A stretch of DNA of 60,847 nt from Novacetimonas hansenii JCM 7643 (GCF_000964405.1 NZ_BANE01000045.1:1-60847), one strand, 5' to 3'; positions 19,301 to 29,857 are shown, numbered from the stretch's first letter. Made by a program: numbers and translations. The notes: generated by a model not told the origin, from the letters alone.

Positions 19301-20863
19301 CAGGCCCAGCAGGACCATGAACGCGCACAGGCATATCAGGCTTCGCTCCCTCCCGCAGAGCAGGCTACGGCCACGCTTGATATGGCGGAACAGGCTGCAA
19401 AAGCGGCGGCGCAACGACTGTCCACCGCGCAGGACAATCGCGGCGCGACGCAGGCGACCCTTGATGAGGCGACACAGACCCGGACCGAGGCCGGAAACCG
19501 CCAGCACGAAATACGCAGTATCCTTGATGCGCAGGAACCGCGCCTTGACGACATCAGGCGCGAACTCGCCACCGTTTCCGAAAACTGCGCACGGATTGTC
19601 ACGGAGCAGGCGGCCCTGCCGGACCCCGAACTTCTGGCCCGGGACCTTGAGGCCCTGCGCGAAAACCATGCCGCAACGCGGGGGATGGAACAGGAGGTAC
19701 GTGACCTGCTCGGGCGGATCGATAACGAGCATGAGGCACTGACCCAACGCATTGCCGGGGCACTTGCCGCCATGGGGGAATGGCGCGACCGCGTTGAGGG
19801 GACACAGCGCGATGTGGACGCGACCCACGACCGCCTGCGGATCGCCCACGAAGACCATGGGCGCATCGCCCTGCAACCCGAAGAGATCACATCACGCAGC
19901 GAGGCCATTTCCACCGACCTGTCCGCAGCGGAAGGACGCTACAACCAATCGGCCGAAGCCCTGAAAACGGCGGAAACCACACTGTCCACGGCGCAGGATG
20001 CACGCGAAAAGGCGGATGCCGCAATGATCCGCATGCGTGAGGACGTCCTGCGTGCCGAAGGCAAGCAGGAGCAGGCCGAAGCCATCCTTGCGCAGTTGAT
20101 GGCGGAATCACAGCCGCCCGCCGGTATCGTGCCAACGGACCTGAGCGAGGCAGCCGAGGCCGGGTTACGCCGCAAGGTCGGCCGTCTGGCCCGCCAGCGT
20201 GAAGAACTTGGCCCTGTAAACCTGCGTGCGGAAATCGAAGCCAATGAGGCGGGAGAGCAGATCAACACGATCATGACCGAACGCACGGAGCTTGAATCCG
20301 CCATTGCCCGGTTGCGTGGGACGATCGGCAATCTCAACCGCGAGGGCCGGGAACGGCTGATGGCGGTCTTTTCACAGATCGACCAGCATTTCCAATCGCT
20401 GTTCACGCGGATGTTCAATGGCGGGCGCGCCCATCTGGGCATGGTCGGCAATGACGATCCCCTGCAGGCCGGGCTGGAAATCTATGCCCAGCCGCCCGGC
20501 AAGAAGCTGGCCACCCTGTCGCTACTGTCGGGGGGGGAGCAGGCATTGACGGCGCTGTCGCTGATTTTTGCGGTATTCAGGTGCAATCCCGCCCCGATCT
20601 GCGTGCTGGACGAAGTTGATGCACCGCTGGATGATGCCAATGTCGGCCGGTTCTGTGCCCTGCTGGGCGATATGGTGGCAGAGGCCGGGACACGGTTCCT
20701 GGTTGTCACCCATCATCAGTTGACGATGGCGCATATGGACCGGCTGTATGGCGTGACCATGCAGGAACGCGGGGTCAGCCGTGTGCTTTCGATCGACCTT
20801 GAACGTGCCTCTGCCATGGTGGCGCAGGACAGAATGCACCCCACGGATGCGACATCGCCCTGA
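16307..20863 (+). CDS. smc: Chromosome segregation protein SMC (unusually long)
   Basis: Structural-maintenance-of-chromosomes ATPase, the core of bacterial condensin. N-terminal head with Walker A GPNGCGKSNVVEALRW (about 30-45) and the block after it ending in ILEEAAGITGLHGRR; hinge domain about residues 687-808; C-terminal head from about 1300, with ABC signature LSLLSGGEQALTALS (about 1403) and Walker B ICVLDEVDAPLDDANV (about 1431). At 1518 aa it is some 300 residues longer than the usual approximately 1150-1200. The surplus is in Ala/Gln/Arg/Glu-rich coiled-coil arms of about 500 residues each. No scpA or scpB is in the window. It likely shares a transcript with the dsbA-like gene. Confidence 0.96.
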   Translation: MTARFARLRIAGFKSFADPASIEILPGLTGIVGPNGCGKSNVVEALRWTMGETSARSLRGGEMDDLIFAGTAARPARNTAEVTLSLEGTADVAPPPFQGQDELQVVRRAERGAGSGYRINGKSMRARDVQTLFADLASGARSSAMVSQGRVSALVNARPEERRSILEEAAGITGLHGRRHEAELKLRATEANLERAEDLRLQLEARLGDLQAQATQAARYRELSQGLRESEVTLLALLHARARNAVAQARENLHTTRHALLAAEQAAEDATIAQFEATQALPGLRTQADTQRSQLERHRVMAENIAAEVARANAAVAEAQARLEQCQQDHEAALARQGDARTMLERLEAERAEAQAALDALPGRQAQARDELATLQTQVREQAGALEQASVAAREAQLRFAQMEEARIAASERQAHLQARHDEITAEVTRLRTEMPGTEALAALDHVVEAATQAAHDARVELETATQLQSDCVLKANIARNEATQTRRQHEQAAQELAQAAARLETLHRDHAALAQREVEARELLVAQDHLEQLRDSVATAEAAFVAAREALERAEIVRTELTAKEMEVRARVEQAASRRGALEQATRAARSACARAAAQLASLVEETARIEQNALPPGKLDGAIAARKAAEQAHASAEDDLRTAEQQIAQCRTHSETQARRLNELSATVTGMEAEADGLAKALAADGEVQDGDAPDIATLLHIPEGLETALAVVLSEGLEASVSSAAARQWRDLPVLEAPAFPDGDIRPLSGLINAPGALARVLAFAGLLDDGADGDSLQRQLAPGQCLVTRDGALWRWDGYRLAGNLPSRAALKLRQINRLRDIRAELDRLRAEVPERRQAADDARIALEAATTAMKETRVRRTGVEEQLGLLRRQEAELGRQDAAVRTRLDTIAVQLEAARAADAEARQTLETAQQEEAAEPAAALLQAELERASAAALVARQDEGQARQARQAAQVAHDAAQRSLNEATNRQGEAETRLQAIMPALARMAQDLAQAQQDHERAQAYQASLPPAEQATATLDMAEQAAKAAAQRLSTAQDNRGATQATLDEATQTRTEAGNRQHEIRSILDAQEPRLDDIRRELATVSENCARIVTEQAALPDPELLARDLEALRENHAATRGMEQEVRDLLGRIDNEHEALTQRIAGALAAMGEWRDRVEGTQRDVDATHDRLRIAHEDHGRIALQPEEITSRSEAISTDLSAAEGRYNQSAEALKTAETTLSTAQDAREKADAAMIRMREDVLRAEGKQEQAEAILAQLMAESQPPAGIVPTDLSEAAEAGLRRKVGRLARQREELGPVNLRAEIEANEAGEQINTIMTERTELESAIARLRGTIGNLNREGRERLMAVFSQIDQHFQSLFTRMFNGGRAHLGMVGNDDPLQAGLEIYAQPPGKKLATLSLLSGGEQALTALSLIFAVFRCNPAPICVLDEVDAPLDDANVGRFCALLGDMVAEAGTRFLVVTHHQLTMAHMDRLYGVTMQERGVSRVLSIDLERASAMVAQDRMHPTDATSP

Positions 20864-20911
20864 GGGGGGCCAGCCGGGTAGCCAGCAAACAGAGCGCACT
20901 TCGATGGATGG

Positions 20912-20942
20912 CCAGCCCGCGCCATAAAGACACGGGCTGGCT
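20912..20942. terminator. Hairpin between convergent smc and aarC
   Basis: Perfect 9-bp GC-rich stem (arms 20912-20920 and 20934-20942) with a 13-nt loop, midway between the smc stop and the aarC stop. There is no U-tract on either side, so it is only a probable bidirectional terminator or barrier. Confidence 0.5.
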
Positions 20943-20952
20943 GTAGGCAGGG

Positions 20953-23079
<2,127 letters not shown>

Positions 23080-23958
23080 TTGAGACGTCGATTACCCTCC
23101 CATCCCCCATATGCCTTTTCGGGCGACGCCGTACATCGCGCAGGCTTTCCCCTCCATGTGCCGCCGTCTGCAGCAATGGGGACAGACCCGATGGGAATGC
23201 CCCGATATGCGCCGACGCCGGATAATGACGCCATTGCCCGGATGATCGGCGGGCGTCGCATACGTATCGTGGGCGATGTGCATGGGGACCTGCATGCCTT
23301 CCGCCATGCGGCGGCCACGGACCGGTTCCTGATACAGTTGGGCGATCTGGTGGATTACGGCCCCGACAGCGTGGGGACGTTCCGGTTGATGCAGCAACTG
23401 ATCGACGAACGGCGTGGGCTGTTCGTGCTGGGCAACCATGACCGCAAGCTTGCGCGCGCCCTGCATGGCCGCAAGATGCGACGCGACCCGCCACTGATGG
23501 AAACCCTGGCGCAGTTTCTTGCCCCCGAAAACGAAGACGTACGGACACGCGCGATTGAAGACCTGTCGATGGCACCCGCATGGATCGTGCTGGGGAAATA
23601 TGTCTTCGTGCATGGGGGGTTTCATGTACGTATGCTTGACGAAGTTCCGCCCCCCGGCCTTGGCACGGTTACGCCCCTGCTGTCGCGCGCACTGTTTGGG
23701 GAAACAACCGGCCGGATACAAAAAGACGGGTATCCCGAACGGCGCCTGAACTGGGTGGATCACATTCCTGCCGGCTATACCGTCTATTGCGGCCATGACC
23801 GGCGTTCGACCGATGGACGGCCATGGGTACGAACCGGTCGCGCCGGTGGCACGGCGATCTTTACGGATACGGGTGCGGGCAAGGGCGGCCATCTGGCGTG
23901 GATCGACCTGCCCGGACTTGACCTGCCGGGGACCGACCCCGCTGTTCACGCAATGTGA
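23080..23958 (+). CDS. Calcineurin-like metallophosphoesterase (PPP-type)
   Basis: Contains the full PPP-type dinuclear metal signature: GDVHGDLHAF, LGDLVDYGPDS, LGNHDRKLA, then FVHGGFH and YCGHDRRSTDGRPW. Related proteins are protein-serine/threonine phosphatases or diadenosine-tetraphosphatase-like enzymes; the substrate is not evident. I prefer a TTG start at 23080 (292 aa) because AGGGAGAGG at 23063-23071 lies 8 nt upstream; ATG 23191 (GGGGA upstream) and ATG 23020 are alternatives, and the conserved domain starts only near MPRYAPTPD. It lies between aarC and sixA, a position that may be incidental. Confidence 0.85.
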   Translation: MRRRLPSHPPYAFSGDAVHRAGFPLHVPPSAAMGTDPMGMPRYAPTPDNDAIARMIGGRRIRIVGDVHGDLHAFRHAAATDRFLIQLGDLVDYGPDSVGTFRLMQQLIDERRGLFVLGNHDRKLARALHGRKMRRDPPLMETLAQFLAPENEDVRTRAIEDLSMAPAWIVLGKYVFVHGGFHVRMLDEVPPPGLGTVTPLLSRALFGETTGRIQKDGYPERRLNWVDHIPAGYTVYCGHDRRSTDGRPWVRTGRAGGTAIFTDTGAGKGGHLAWIDLPGLDLPGTDPAVHAM

Positions 23959-24037
23959 ATGTGACGCGATCACGCCTGCCGCCGATCCTGATGACCCCTG
24001 TCATACAGACCTGCTTTTACTGGGAGCCCTGACCTAC

Positions 24038-24373
24038 ATGAATGAAACACCCGTGACCGCCGTGCCGGACGAAGCGCGCGATGCACTTTTGGAACTGCGC
24101 CGCAGCATCGACAACATTGATGCGGCGCTGGTTTACCTGCTGGCGGAACGGTTTCGCCATACGCAGGCCGTGGGCCGCCTGAAGGCACGTTACCAGATGC
24201 CCCCTGCCGACACGACGCGTGAAGCCCAGCAGGTGGAGCGTCTGCGCGCATTGGCCCGCAGCGCAAACCTGGACCCCGATTTCGCGGAAAAATTCCTTGC
24301 CTTCATTATCAAGGAAGTCATCCGGCATCACGAGGCCATCGCCCGTCACGCCGATGACAGGCCGCAATCCTGA
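24038..24373 (+). CDS. Chorismate mutase (AroQ type)
   Basis: A 111-aa all-helical AroQ-class chorismate mutase, converting chorismate to prephenate for Phe/Tyr synthesis. The hallmark first helix LRRSIDNIDAALVYLLAERF, the Arg/Lys pair in the VGRLKARYQ segment and the REAQQVERL helix are present; the C-terminal helix IIKEVIRHHEAIARH follows. GGGAG at 24022-24026 precedes the ATG by 11 nt. No signal peptide is seen, so it is cytoplasmic. It is 79 bp after the phosphoesterase stop and 11 bp before sixA, suggesting co-transcription. Confidence 0.92.
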   Translation: MNETPVTAVPDEARDALLELRRSIDNIDAALVYLLAERFRHTQAVGRLKARYQMPPADTTREAQQVERLRALARSANLDPDFAEKFLAFIIKEVIRHHEAIARHADDRPQS

Positions 24374-24384
24374 AATCCCCCACG

Positions 24385-24936
24385 ATGTCCGATCCTGATG
24401 ATGGCTGGCGGCAGTCCCCGCAGCGGCTGGTTCTGATGCGCCATGCGCAGGCTGCGCCCGTGCCCTTTGGCGACTTTGGCATGGATGCCGATATCCAGCG
24501 CCCCCTGACGGCACAGGGACGCCTGTCGGCCCGGCAGCGGGGCCATGACCTGCAGGCAATGGGGTTCGTGCCCGATCTTGCCCTGATCAGCCCATCGTTA
24601 CGCACATGTGAGACGTGGGCGGCAATGGGATCATTTTTCGGAGATCATGCCCCCGATGTCCAACATGTGAACGCACTTTATGAAACCTCTGCGGACCGTA
24701 TCCTTGAGGTGCTGTGCGAGGTAGATGAAAAATACCGTAATATCATTGTGTTATCCCACAATCCGGGCATCGGTAACCTGGTCATGGACCTTGCGGGGCG
24801 CGATGCTTCGGGCAATCTGCCCCCTGCCCTGTCACTGGGCTTCCCCCCTGCGGCAATGGCGTGCTTTTTCAGCGTAATTCCGTGGAATAATAACCAGAAT
24901 CATGAAATGAGCCTGTATCGCGCCCTCTGTGACTGA
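24385..24936 (+). CDS. sixA: SixA-type phosphohistidine phosphatase
   Basis: A 183-aa histidine-phosphatase-superfamily protein. The catalytic RHA motif is in LVLMRHAQAAP (His20), with the second His in VLSHNPGIGNLVMDLAG. SixA dephosphorylates phosphohistidine on phosphotransfer proteins. In A. aceti the gene once called aarB was reassigned to sixA, a proposed activator of citric acid cycle flux within the aar region (Mullins and colleagues, recalled from the literature). Here it sits 211 bp upstream of citrate synthase in the same orientation, which fits that role. Confidence 0.9.
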   Translation: MSDPDDGWRQSPQRLVLMRHAQAAPVPFGDFGMDADIQRPLTAQGRLSARQRGHDLQAMGFVPDLALISPSLRTCETWAAMGSFFGDHAPDVQHVNALYETSADRILEVLCEVDEKYRNIIVLSHNPGIGNLVMDLAGRDASGNLPPALSLGFPPAAMACFFSVIPWNNNQNHEMSLYRALCD

Positions 24937-25147
24937 TGTCCGCCGGGCATGGCTGCCCCGGATTGCCATGGATGCCATTTCGTCCTTATCTCGGTTTCAA
25001 CGCCCATCATGATCCGCACTGGACGGGTGGGCACATAAAACGTGGGCAGGCACGAAACTGTCGCCAGAACGACAGGCTGTCCCGAGGTTGGAGACACGTT
25101 TCGCCATACCGCAACAGCGACGGCGGACGACCAGGAGGAAGTGTTTG

Positions 25148-26446
25148 ATGAGCGAGTCAGGAAAAACCGCGACTATCTCGCTAGGCGAAAAGAGTGCGGC
25201 GCTGCCGGTTCTGTCTGGCACGTTGGGGCCGGATGTCGTCGATATCCGCAAGCTGCCTGCACAGACGGGTGTATTCACCTTCGATCCCGGCTATGGCGAG
25301 ACGGCATCGTGCACCAGCAAGATCACGTTTATCGATGGTGAAAAGGGCATCCTGCTGCACCGTGGGTATCCCATCGCACAACTGGCGGAAAAAGCCACAT
25401 TCATGGAGGTTGCCTACCTCCTCCTGAATGGCGAGCTGCCGGACCAGAAGGCGTATGACACCTTCGTGACGGATATCAAGCATCATACCCTGCTGCATGA
25501 ACAGATCCGCAATTTCTTTAACGGGTTCCGTCGCGACGCGCACCCGATGGCGATCCTGTGCGGCACGGTGGGCGCGCTTTCATCCTTCTATCACGACGGG
25601 ATCGACATCTCGAACGCGGCCAGCCGTAACCTGTCGGCCATGCGCATCATCGCCAAGATCCCGACCATCGCGGCATGGGCCTATCGTTATACGCAGGGGG
25701 ATGCCTTCATCTATCCGCGTAACGACCTGTCCTATGCGGAAAATTTCCTGTCCATGATGTTCGCGGTTCCCAGCGAGCAGTACAAGATCAATCCTGTACT
25801 GGCCCGCGCCATGGACCGTATCCTGATCCTGCATGCGGATCATGAACAAAATGCCTCGACCTCCACGGTGCGCCTTGCCGGTTCCACGGGGGCCAACCCG
25901 TTTGCCTGCATCTCTGCCGGGATCGCGGCGCTGTGGGGACCTGCGCATGGCGGCGCGAACGAAGCCGTGCTGAAGATGCTGGCCTCCATCGGGCATAAGG
26001 ATAACATTCCCGACTTCATCGCCAAGGTAAAGGACAAGAGTAGCGGCGTGCGCCTGATGGGCTTTGGCCATCGTGTGTACAAGAACTTCGATCCCCGCGC
26101 CAAGATCATGCAGGCCACCTGCCATGAAGTCCTGAGCGAACTGGGCATCAAGGACGACCCGCTGCTGGATCTGGCCATCGAGCTCGAAAAAATCGCGATC
26201 AGCGACGAATATTTCGTCAAGCGCAGCCTGTATCCGAATGTCGATTTCTATTCGGGCATCATCCTCAAGGCCATGGGCATCCCGACCAGCATGTTCACCG
26301 TGCTGTTTGCCGTGGCGCGCACCACCGGCTGGATCAGCCAGTGGAAGGAAATGATCGAAGAACCGGGCCAGCGTATCGGCCGCCCGCGTCAGCTTTATGT
26401 GGGTTCGCCGGAACGCGATTTCACCCCCATTTCCGAACGTTCCTGA
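25148..26446 (+). CDS. aarA: Citrate synthase (type II, AarA)
   Basis: A 432-aa citrate synthase condensing acetyl-CoA and oxaloacetate, close in length to A. aceti AarA (436 aa), which is required for acetic acid resistance. Active-site blocks are visible: [42 protein letters not shown] and [15 protein letters not shown]. The ATG at 25148 is chosen because AGGAGG at 25133-25138 is ideally placed; an ATG 60 bp upstream is in frame but lacks support. With aarC it forms the modified citric acid cycle that consumes acetate. Transcription is closed by the strong hairpin at 26499-26534. Confidence 0.96.
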   Translation: MSESGKTATISLGEKSAALPVLSGTLGPDVVDIRKLPAQTGVFTFDPGYGETASCTSKITFIDGEKGILLHRGYPIAQLAEKATFMEVAYLLLNGELPDQKAYDTFVTDIKHHTLLHEQIRNFFNGFRRDAHPMAILCGTVGALSSFYHDGIDISNAASRNLSAMRIIAKIPTIAAWAYRYTQGDAFIYPRNDLSYAENFLSMMFAVPSEQYKINPVLARAMDRILILHADHEQNASTSTVRLAGSTGANPFACISAGIAALWGPAHGGANEAVLKMLASIGHKDNIPDFIAKVKDKSSGVRLMGFGHRVYKNFDPRAKIMQATCHEVLSELGIKDDPLLDLAIELEKIAISDEYFVKRSLYPNVDFYSGIILKAMGIPTSMFTVLFAVARTTGWISQWKEMIEEPGQRIGRPRQLYVGSPERDFTPISERS

Positions 26447-26498
26447 TCCCCTGCCCTTTCCCGGCCCACGGGCCGGGGAAAACAGGTCACACCAATGA

Positions 26499-26534
26499 AA
26501 ACGGGCCTCTTCCACCCATGTGGAAGAGGCCCGT
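26499..26534. terminator. Bidirectional terminator hairpin between aarA and the small Fur-box gene
   Basis: Perfect 16-bp stem (arms 26499-26514 and 26519-26534) with a 4-nt loop. On the minus strand the stem runs straight into a T-rich stretch (GTTTTCATT), so it should terminate the small minus-strand gene; on the plus strand only an AT-rich stretch follows. A second short hairpin (7-bp arms, 26460-26475) lies between it and the aarA stop. Confidence 0.85.
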
Positions 26535-26604
26535 TGCATATAATTATATGTATGTGTGCATTGCCTTGTCCGGGTGATACGTCACCACCCGGATGCGTCA
26601 ATCC

Positions 26605-26844
26605 TCAAGCACACTCACAGCCCGTCGTCGGACCGGGACGATGATGGACGACATGGTGGTCAATCCATTCGGACACCAGACGCCGCGCTTCGTTTAACGA
26701 TGCCTCGGGGTGATGGATGCGATACAGCGTCGTGCAGGCATGGAAGGCGGACACATCCGTCGTCCCCACCTGACGCAGTTCCTGGTACGCGGTAACAACG
26801 GCCCGTTCGCAGTTGCGAACGATATGGCTTGTTTCAGAACCCAC
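26605..26844 (-). CDS. Small His/Cys-rich protein of unknown function behind a Fur box
   Basis: A predicted 79-aa soluble protein that I do not recognise. It has an amphipathic middle (HIVRNCERAVVTAYQELRQ; HPEASLNEARRLVSEWID) and a metal-binding-looking tail, HHVVHHRPG...CECA. I choose the GTG at 26844 over the ATG at 26937: the longer form would place a near-consensus Fur box (26865-26879) inside the coding region as a run of isoleucines, and a candidate promoter (TTGATT-18-TACACT on the minus strand) lies between the two starts. The hairpin at 26499-26534 ends the transcript. Iron-starvation-induced expression is inferred. Confidence 0.6.
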   Translation of the reverse strand: MGSETSHIVRNCERAVVTAYQELRQVGTTDVSAFHACTTLYRIHHPEASLNEARRLVSEWIDHHVVHHRPGPTTGCECA

Positions 26845-26864
26845 GATAAGACACCACCCGAAAA

Positions 26865-26879
26865 TGATAATTATTATTA
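26865..26879. promoter_or_regulatory. Near-consensus Fur box
   Basis: TGATAAT-T-ATTATTA matches the 7-1-7 Fur consensus (TGATAAT-n-ATTATCA) in 13 of 14 defined positions and stands out as an AT island in GC-rich DNA. It is 20 bp upstream of the GTG of the small minus-strand gene and about 12 bp downstream of a candidate -10, a position where a bound repressor would block transcription. Confidence 0.65.
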
Positions 26880-27078
26880 ACTTGGCGGAAGTGTAATCTA
26901 TAACCTGCCTGGGAATCAAGAAAACACTTGTCACCATTTCGCAAAATCATATCTGTCCACGGAATTCATACCAGCATGACGGAATGTTTCGCCCATCCGC
27001 TCTAATTATGGATTTTCCGCGCTTTTCCCGGTAAGCGTCTTTTCAACATTTCATATCCACAATCTGGAGGCAGGGTAG

Positions 27079-27840
27079 ATGCACGACGCAACAGGAAATG
27101 GCGCTGGCCTTTCAACCGGTTCAACCGCATGGGATCGGGATGCCGCGCTGACGACCGCGCGTCTTCTGCTGGAAATCAAGGCCGTCAATTTCCGCCCGGA
27201 TGAACCTTACACCCTGACCTCTGGCTGGAAATCGCCTGTTTACATTGACTGCCGCCGGATCATCTTCTTCCCCCGCGCGCGACAGAAGATCATGGAACTG
27301 GGGGTGGAAAAAATCGGCCGCCATGTCGGTTATGAAAGCATTGACGCCGTGGTTGGCGGGGAAACGGCGGGTATTCCCTTTGCCGCGTGGATTGCCGACC
27401 GGATGATGGCGCCGATGGCCTATGTCCGCAAAAAGCCCAAGGGCTTTGGCCGCAATGCCCAGATCGAGGGCGATGTGCCCGAAAACATGCGCACGCTGCT
27501 GGTGGAGGACCTGACGACGGATGGTTCGTCCAAGGTGCAGTTTGCACAGGCCCTGCGCGATGCAGGGGCTATCGTGGACCATACGTTCGTCGTGTTTTTT
27601 TATGGCGTGTTTCCCGGCGCATACCAGACACTGGCGGACATGAACATCACGCTGCATGCACTGTGCACATGGTGGGATATCCTCGAGGCCTGCGCGGGCA
27701 AGCCCTATTTCTCTGAAAAAGATGCAAACGAAGTCCGCCGCTTCCTTGAAAACCCCTGCGCATGGTCGGCCAAGCATGGCGGCGTCGCCAGCGCGGAAGA
27801 AGCCCTGACGCGCAAGCTCACGGCGGATAAGGCGTCCTGA
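27079..27840 (+). CDS. pyrE: Orotate phosphoribosyltransferase
   Basis: A 253-aa type I phosphoribosyltransferase that makes orotidine 5'-phosphate from orotate and PRPP in pyrimidine synthesis. The PRPP loop is [14 protein letters not shown], the longer alphaproteobacterial variant; FTLTSG-like [16 protein letters not shown] and [13 protein letters not shown] are also family blocks. GGAGG lies just upstream of the ATG (27065-27069). About 15 N-terminal residues and a C-terminal tail of about 40 extend beyond the core fold. murI follows after 19 bp, so the two are probably co-transcribed. Confidence 0.94.
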   Translation: MHDATGNGAGLSTGSTAWDRDAALTTARLLLEIKAVNFRPDEPYTLTSGWKSPVYIDCRRIIFFPRARQKIMELGVEKIGRHVGYESIDAVVGGETAGIPFAAWIADRMMAPMAYVRKKPKGFGRNAQIEGDVPENMRTLLVEDLTTDGSSKVQFAQALRDAGAIVDHTFVVFFYGVFPGAYQTLADMNITLHALCTWWDILEACAGKPYFSEKDANEVRRFLENPCAWSAKHGGVASAEEALTRKLTADKAS

Positions 27841-27859
27841 ACCCATGGTGTGACGGGAC

Positions 27860-28696
27860 GTGCGGATTCTTGCATTTGATTCAGGTATCGGCGGCCTGGG
27901 AATCGTGCGCTGCCTCAGGACGGACCTTCCGGGGGCACGCATCGACTACCTCGCCGATACGGCCGTTTTTCCCTATGGGGAACAGGCTGATGATTTTCTG
28001 GTAACACGCATCCTTACCCTTGTCGGGCAGGCCATCGCACGGTTGCGACCGGACCTGGTGGTCATCGCCTGCAACACCGCCAGTACCCTTGCCCTTGATG
28101 CCCTGCGCGCGCGCCATAGGCTCCCTTTCGTGGGATGTGTACCCCCGATTAAATGGGCGGCCGACCTGACGCAAAGTGGAACCATCGGCCTGCTGGCAAC
28201 ACGTGCGACACTGACGCGCCCTTATCTGAGCAACCTGCGAAACAGGTTCGCCCCGGGTTGCACCCTCATCACCTATGGCGCGCGCAACCTTGCGGACCTG
28301 TCCGAACTGGCCTTTCGGGGGCGCCCCGTTCCCGAAAGGGCCATAAGGATGGAAATGGATGGGCTGTTTTCACAGCCCGGGGGCGACGCCATTGATGTCG
28401 TGGGATTGGGCTGCACCCATTATACGTTCCTGCTGGATCGCTTTCAGCGGCTGGGGCGGCCCGGCCTGCGCTGGATTGATCCGGCGCAGGCGGTCTCACG
28501 ACAGGCAACACGTCTTGCCCATAACCTCGGCACGGTTGCCGCAAAAGGACCGTATCAGCCGGGGCATGCATTCTTTACCGCATTGCCGCAGGATATGGGG
28601 GCTTTGCTCCCCGGATTGCGTCACATGGGATATGACGCAGCCTATCCCTTTATGGGAGAGGACCACCAGAACGCGCAGGACACCTGCATAAGATAA
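27860..28696 (+). CDS. murI: Glutamate racemase
   Basis: A 278-aa cofactor-independent racemase supplying D-glutamate for peptidoglycan. The N-terminal AFDSGIGGLGIVRCL, the first catalytic Cys in VIACNTAS and the second in GLGCTHYTFLL are all present. The GTG start at 27860 follows pyrE by 19 bp; no in-frame ATG near the N terminus would keep the FDSGIGG motif. The palindromic repeat element at 28719-28819 begins 23 bp after the stop and probably ends the transcript. Confidence 0.94.
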   Translation: MRILAFDSGIGGLGIVRCLRTDLPGARIDYLADTAVFPYGEQADDFLVTRILTLVGQAIARLRPDLVVIACNTASTLALDALRARHRLPFVGCVPPIKWAADLTQSGTIGLLATRATLTRPYLSNLRNRFAPGCTLITYGARNLADLSELAFRGRPVPERAIRMEMDGLFSQPGGDAIDVVGLGCTHYTFLLDRFQRLGRPGLRWIDPAQAVSRQATRLAHNLGTVAAKGPYQPGHAFFTALPQDMGALLPGLRHMGYDAAYPFMGEDHQNAQDTCIR

Positions 28697-28718
28697 CAGG
28701 CCGCGCATTGTGGTACTT

Positions 28719-28819
28719 CTGAAAACAAGAAAAGTTTCTGGGGGCCGCCTTTTTTCAAAAAGGCGGCGTCTTTCGAAGCTTTTTAGAAAAAGCTTCACCA
28801 AAAACTTTTATCTTTTCAG
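28719..28819. repeat. MITE-like palindromic element with imperfect terminal inverted repeats
   Basis: A 101-bp non-coding unit between convergent murI and the polyprenyl synthase gene. The outer 22-23 bp (28719-28741 and 28798-28819) are inverted copies with one gap and a few mismatches. Inside are two perfect hairpins: an 11-bp stem with arms 28744-28754 and 28757-28767, and a 10-bp stem with arms 28775-28784 and 28787-28796. The right 60 bp are found again at 1-60. The T-tracts may also make it a bidirectional terminator. No flanking duplication could be confirmed. Confidence 0.75.
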
Positions 28820-28852
28820 TGTATTACCGGGTCTGTTTTTACAAACCACCTT

Positions 28853-29857
28853 TTAGCGCAGGCGGCTGACGGTATAGGACGCGGTATCCTGCAACAACTG
28901 CTTCAGGCGGGAATGCGGGAAGATATCCAATGCCTGCGACGCGGCCTCCGCATAGCGTGTGGCATGATCGAGCGTAATGCCAATGGCATTGGTCCGCGCA
29001 ATCAGTTCCAGCGCATGGTCGAGATCATCCGGCGTCTGCTCGCTTTCCTCAATGACGCGACGCCAGAAAACGCGGTCTTTTTCATCCCCTGCGTTATAGG
29101 CCGTCAGTACGGGCAGGGTGATCTTGCCTTCGCGGAAGTCATCGCCGATCGTTTTGCCCAGCGTGGCCTGATCCGCCGCATAATCCAGCGCATCATCGAC
29201 AAGCTGGAACGCCATGCCGAGGTTGGTGCCATAGGAATCGAGGGCTTCTTCCACCTTCAACGGCTGATCGGCAACAACGGCCCCCACCCGGCAGGCCGCC
29301 GCGAAAAGGGCGGCGGTCTTGCCATGGATCACTTCGAGATATTTCTCGATACTGGTCGAAAGGTCGTTCTGCGTGGACATCTGCAGCACCTCCCCTTCCG
29401 CAATGGTCGCGGAGGCAGAGGACAGGATGTTCATCACCTTGAGCGAGCCATCATCGGTCATGAGCTGAAACGAACGGGCAAACAGGAAATCACCCACCAG
29501 CACCGATGCCTTGTTACCGAAGATGGCATTGGCACTGGCCAATCCCCGCCGCAGGGTGCTTTCGTCCACGACATCATCATGCAGCAACGTTGCGGTGTGG
29601 ATGAACTCCACACATGCCGCAAGCGCGACATGGCGCTGATGCGTGGCGTCGGGTTCATACCCGCACAACCGCGCCGACGCCAGTGTCAGCAACGGACGCA
29701 GCCGTTTTCCCCCCGCCGCGACAAGGTGCGCCGCCAGTTGAGGGATCAGCGCGACCGGACTGTCCATGCGTTCAACGATTGCGCGATTGCATGCCGCCAT
29801 GTCATCGGCGAGATATTCAGCCAGGTCGCGCAAGGCAACCTCAGATCCGTCTGCCAT
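28853..29857 (-). CDS. Trans-polyprenyl diphosphate synthase (octa-/decaprenyl type)
   Basis: A 334-aa long-chain polyprenyl diphosphate synthase providing the ubiquinone side chain (E. coli IspB/DdsA family). The first Asp-rich motif is LLHDDVVDESTLRRG, the second is LVDDALDYAADQATLGKTIGDDFREGKITLP; GGKRLRPLL is the PPi-binding start. Chain length cannot be read reliably; Q-9 or Q-10 would fit acetic acid bacteria. The ATG at 29857 is chosen by homology with the family N terminus and AAAGGGG about 9 nt upstream; the frame stays open far upstream without homology. Confidence 0.93.
   Translation of the reverse strand: MADGSEVALRDLAEYLADDMAACNRAIVERMDSPVALIPQLAAHLVAAGGKRLRPLLTLASARLCGYEPDATHQRHVALAACVEFIHTATLLHDDVVDESTLRRGLASANAIFGNKASVLVGDFLFARSFQLMTDDGSLKVMNILSSASATIAEGEVLQMSTQNDLSTSIEKYLEVIHGKTAALFAAACRVGAVVADQPLKVEEALDSYGTNLGMAFQLVDDALDYAADQATLGKTIGDDFREGKITLPVLTAYNAGDEKDRVFWRRVIEESEQTPDDLDHALELIARTNAIGITLDHATRYAEAASQALDIFPHSRLKQLLQDTASYTVSRLR

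Noticed and set aside
20881-20950. Possible tRNA-like fold in the smc-aarC spacer
   Set aside because: Only one stem forms; there is no GTTCGA T-loop and no CCA-end structure.
26845-26937. Longer form of the small Fur-box protein with an apparent KLIIIIIFGWCLI membrane segment
   Set aside because: The isoleucine run is the translation of the Fur box and its flanks; a promoter-like pair lies inside this stretch, so it is better read as control DNA.
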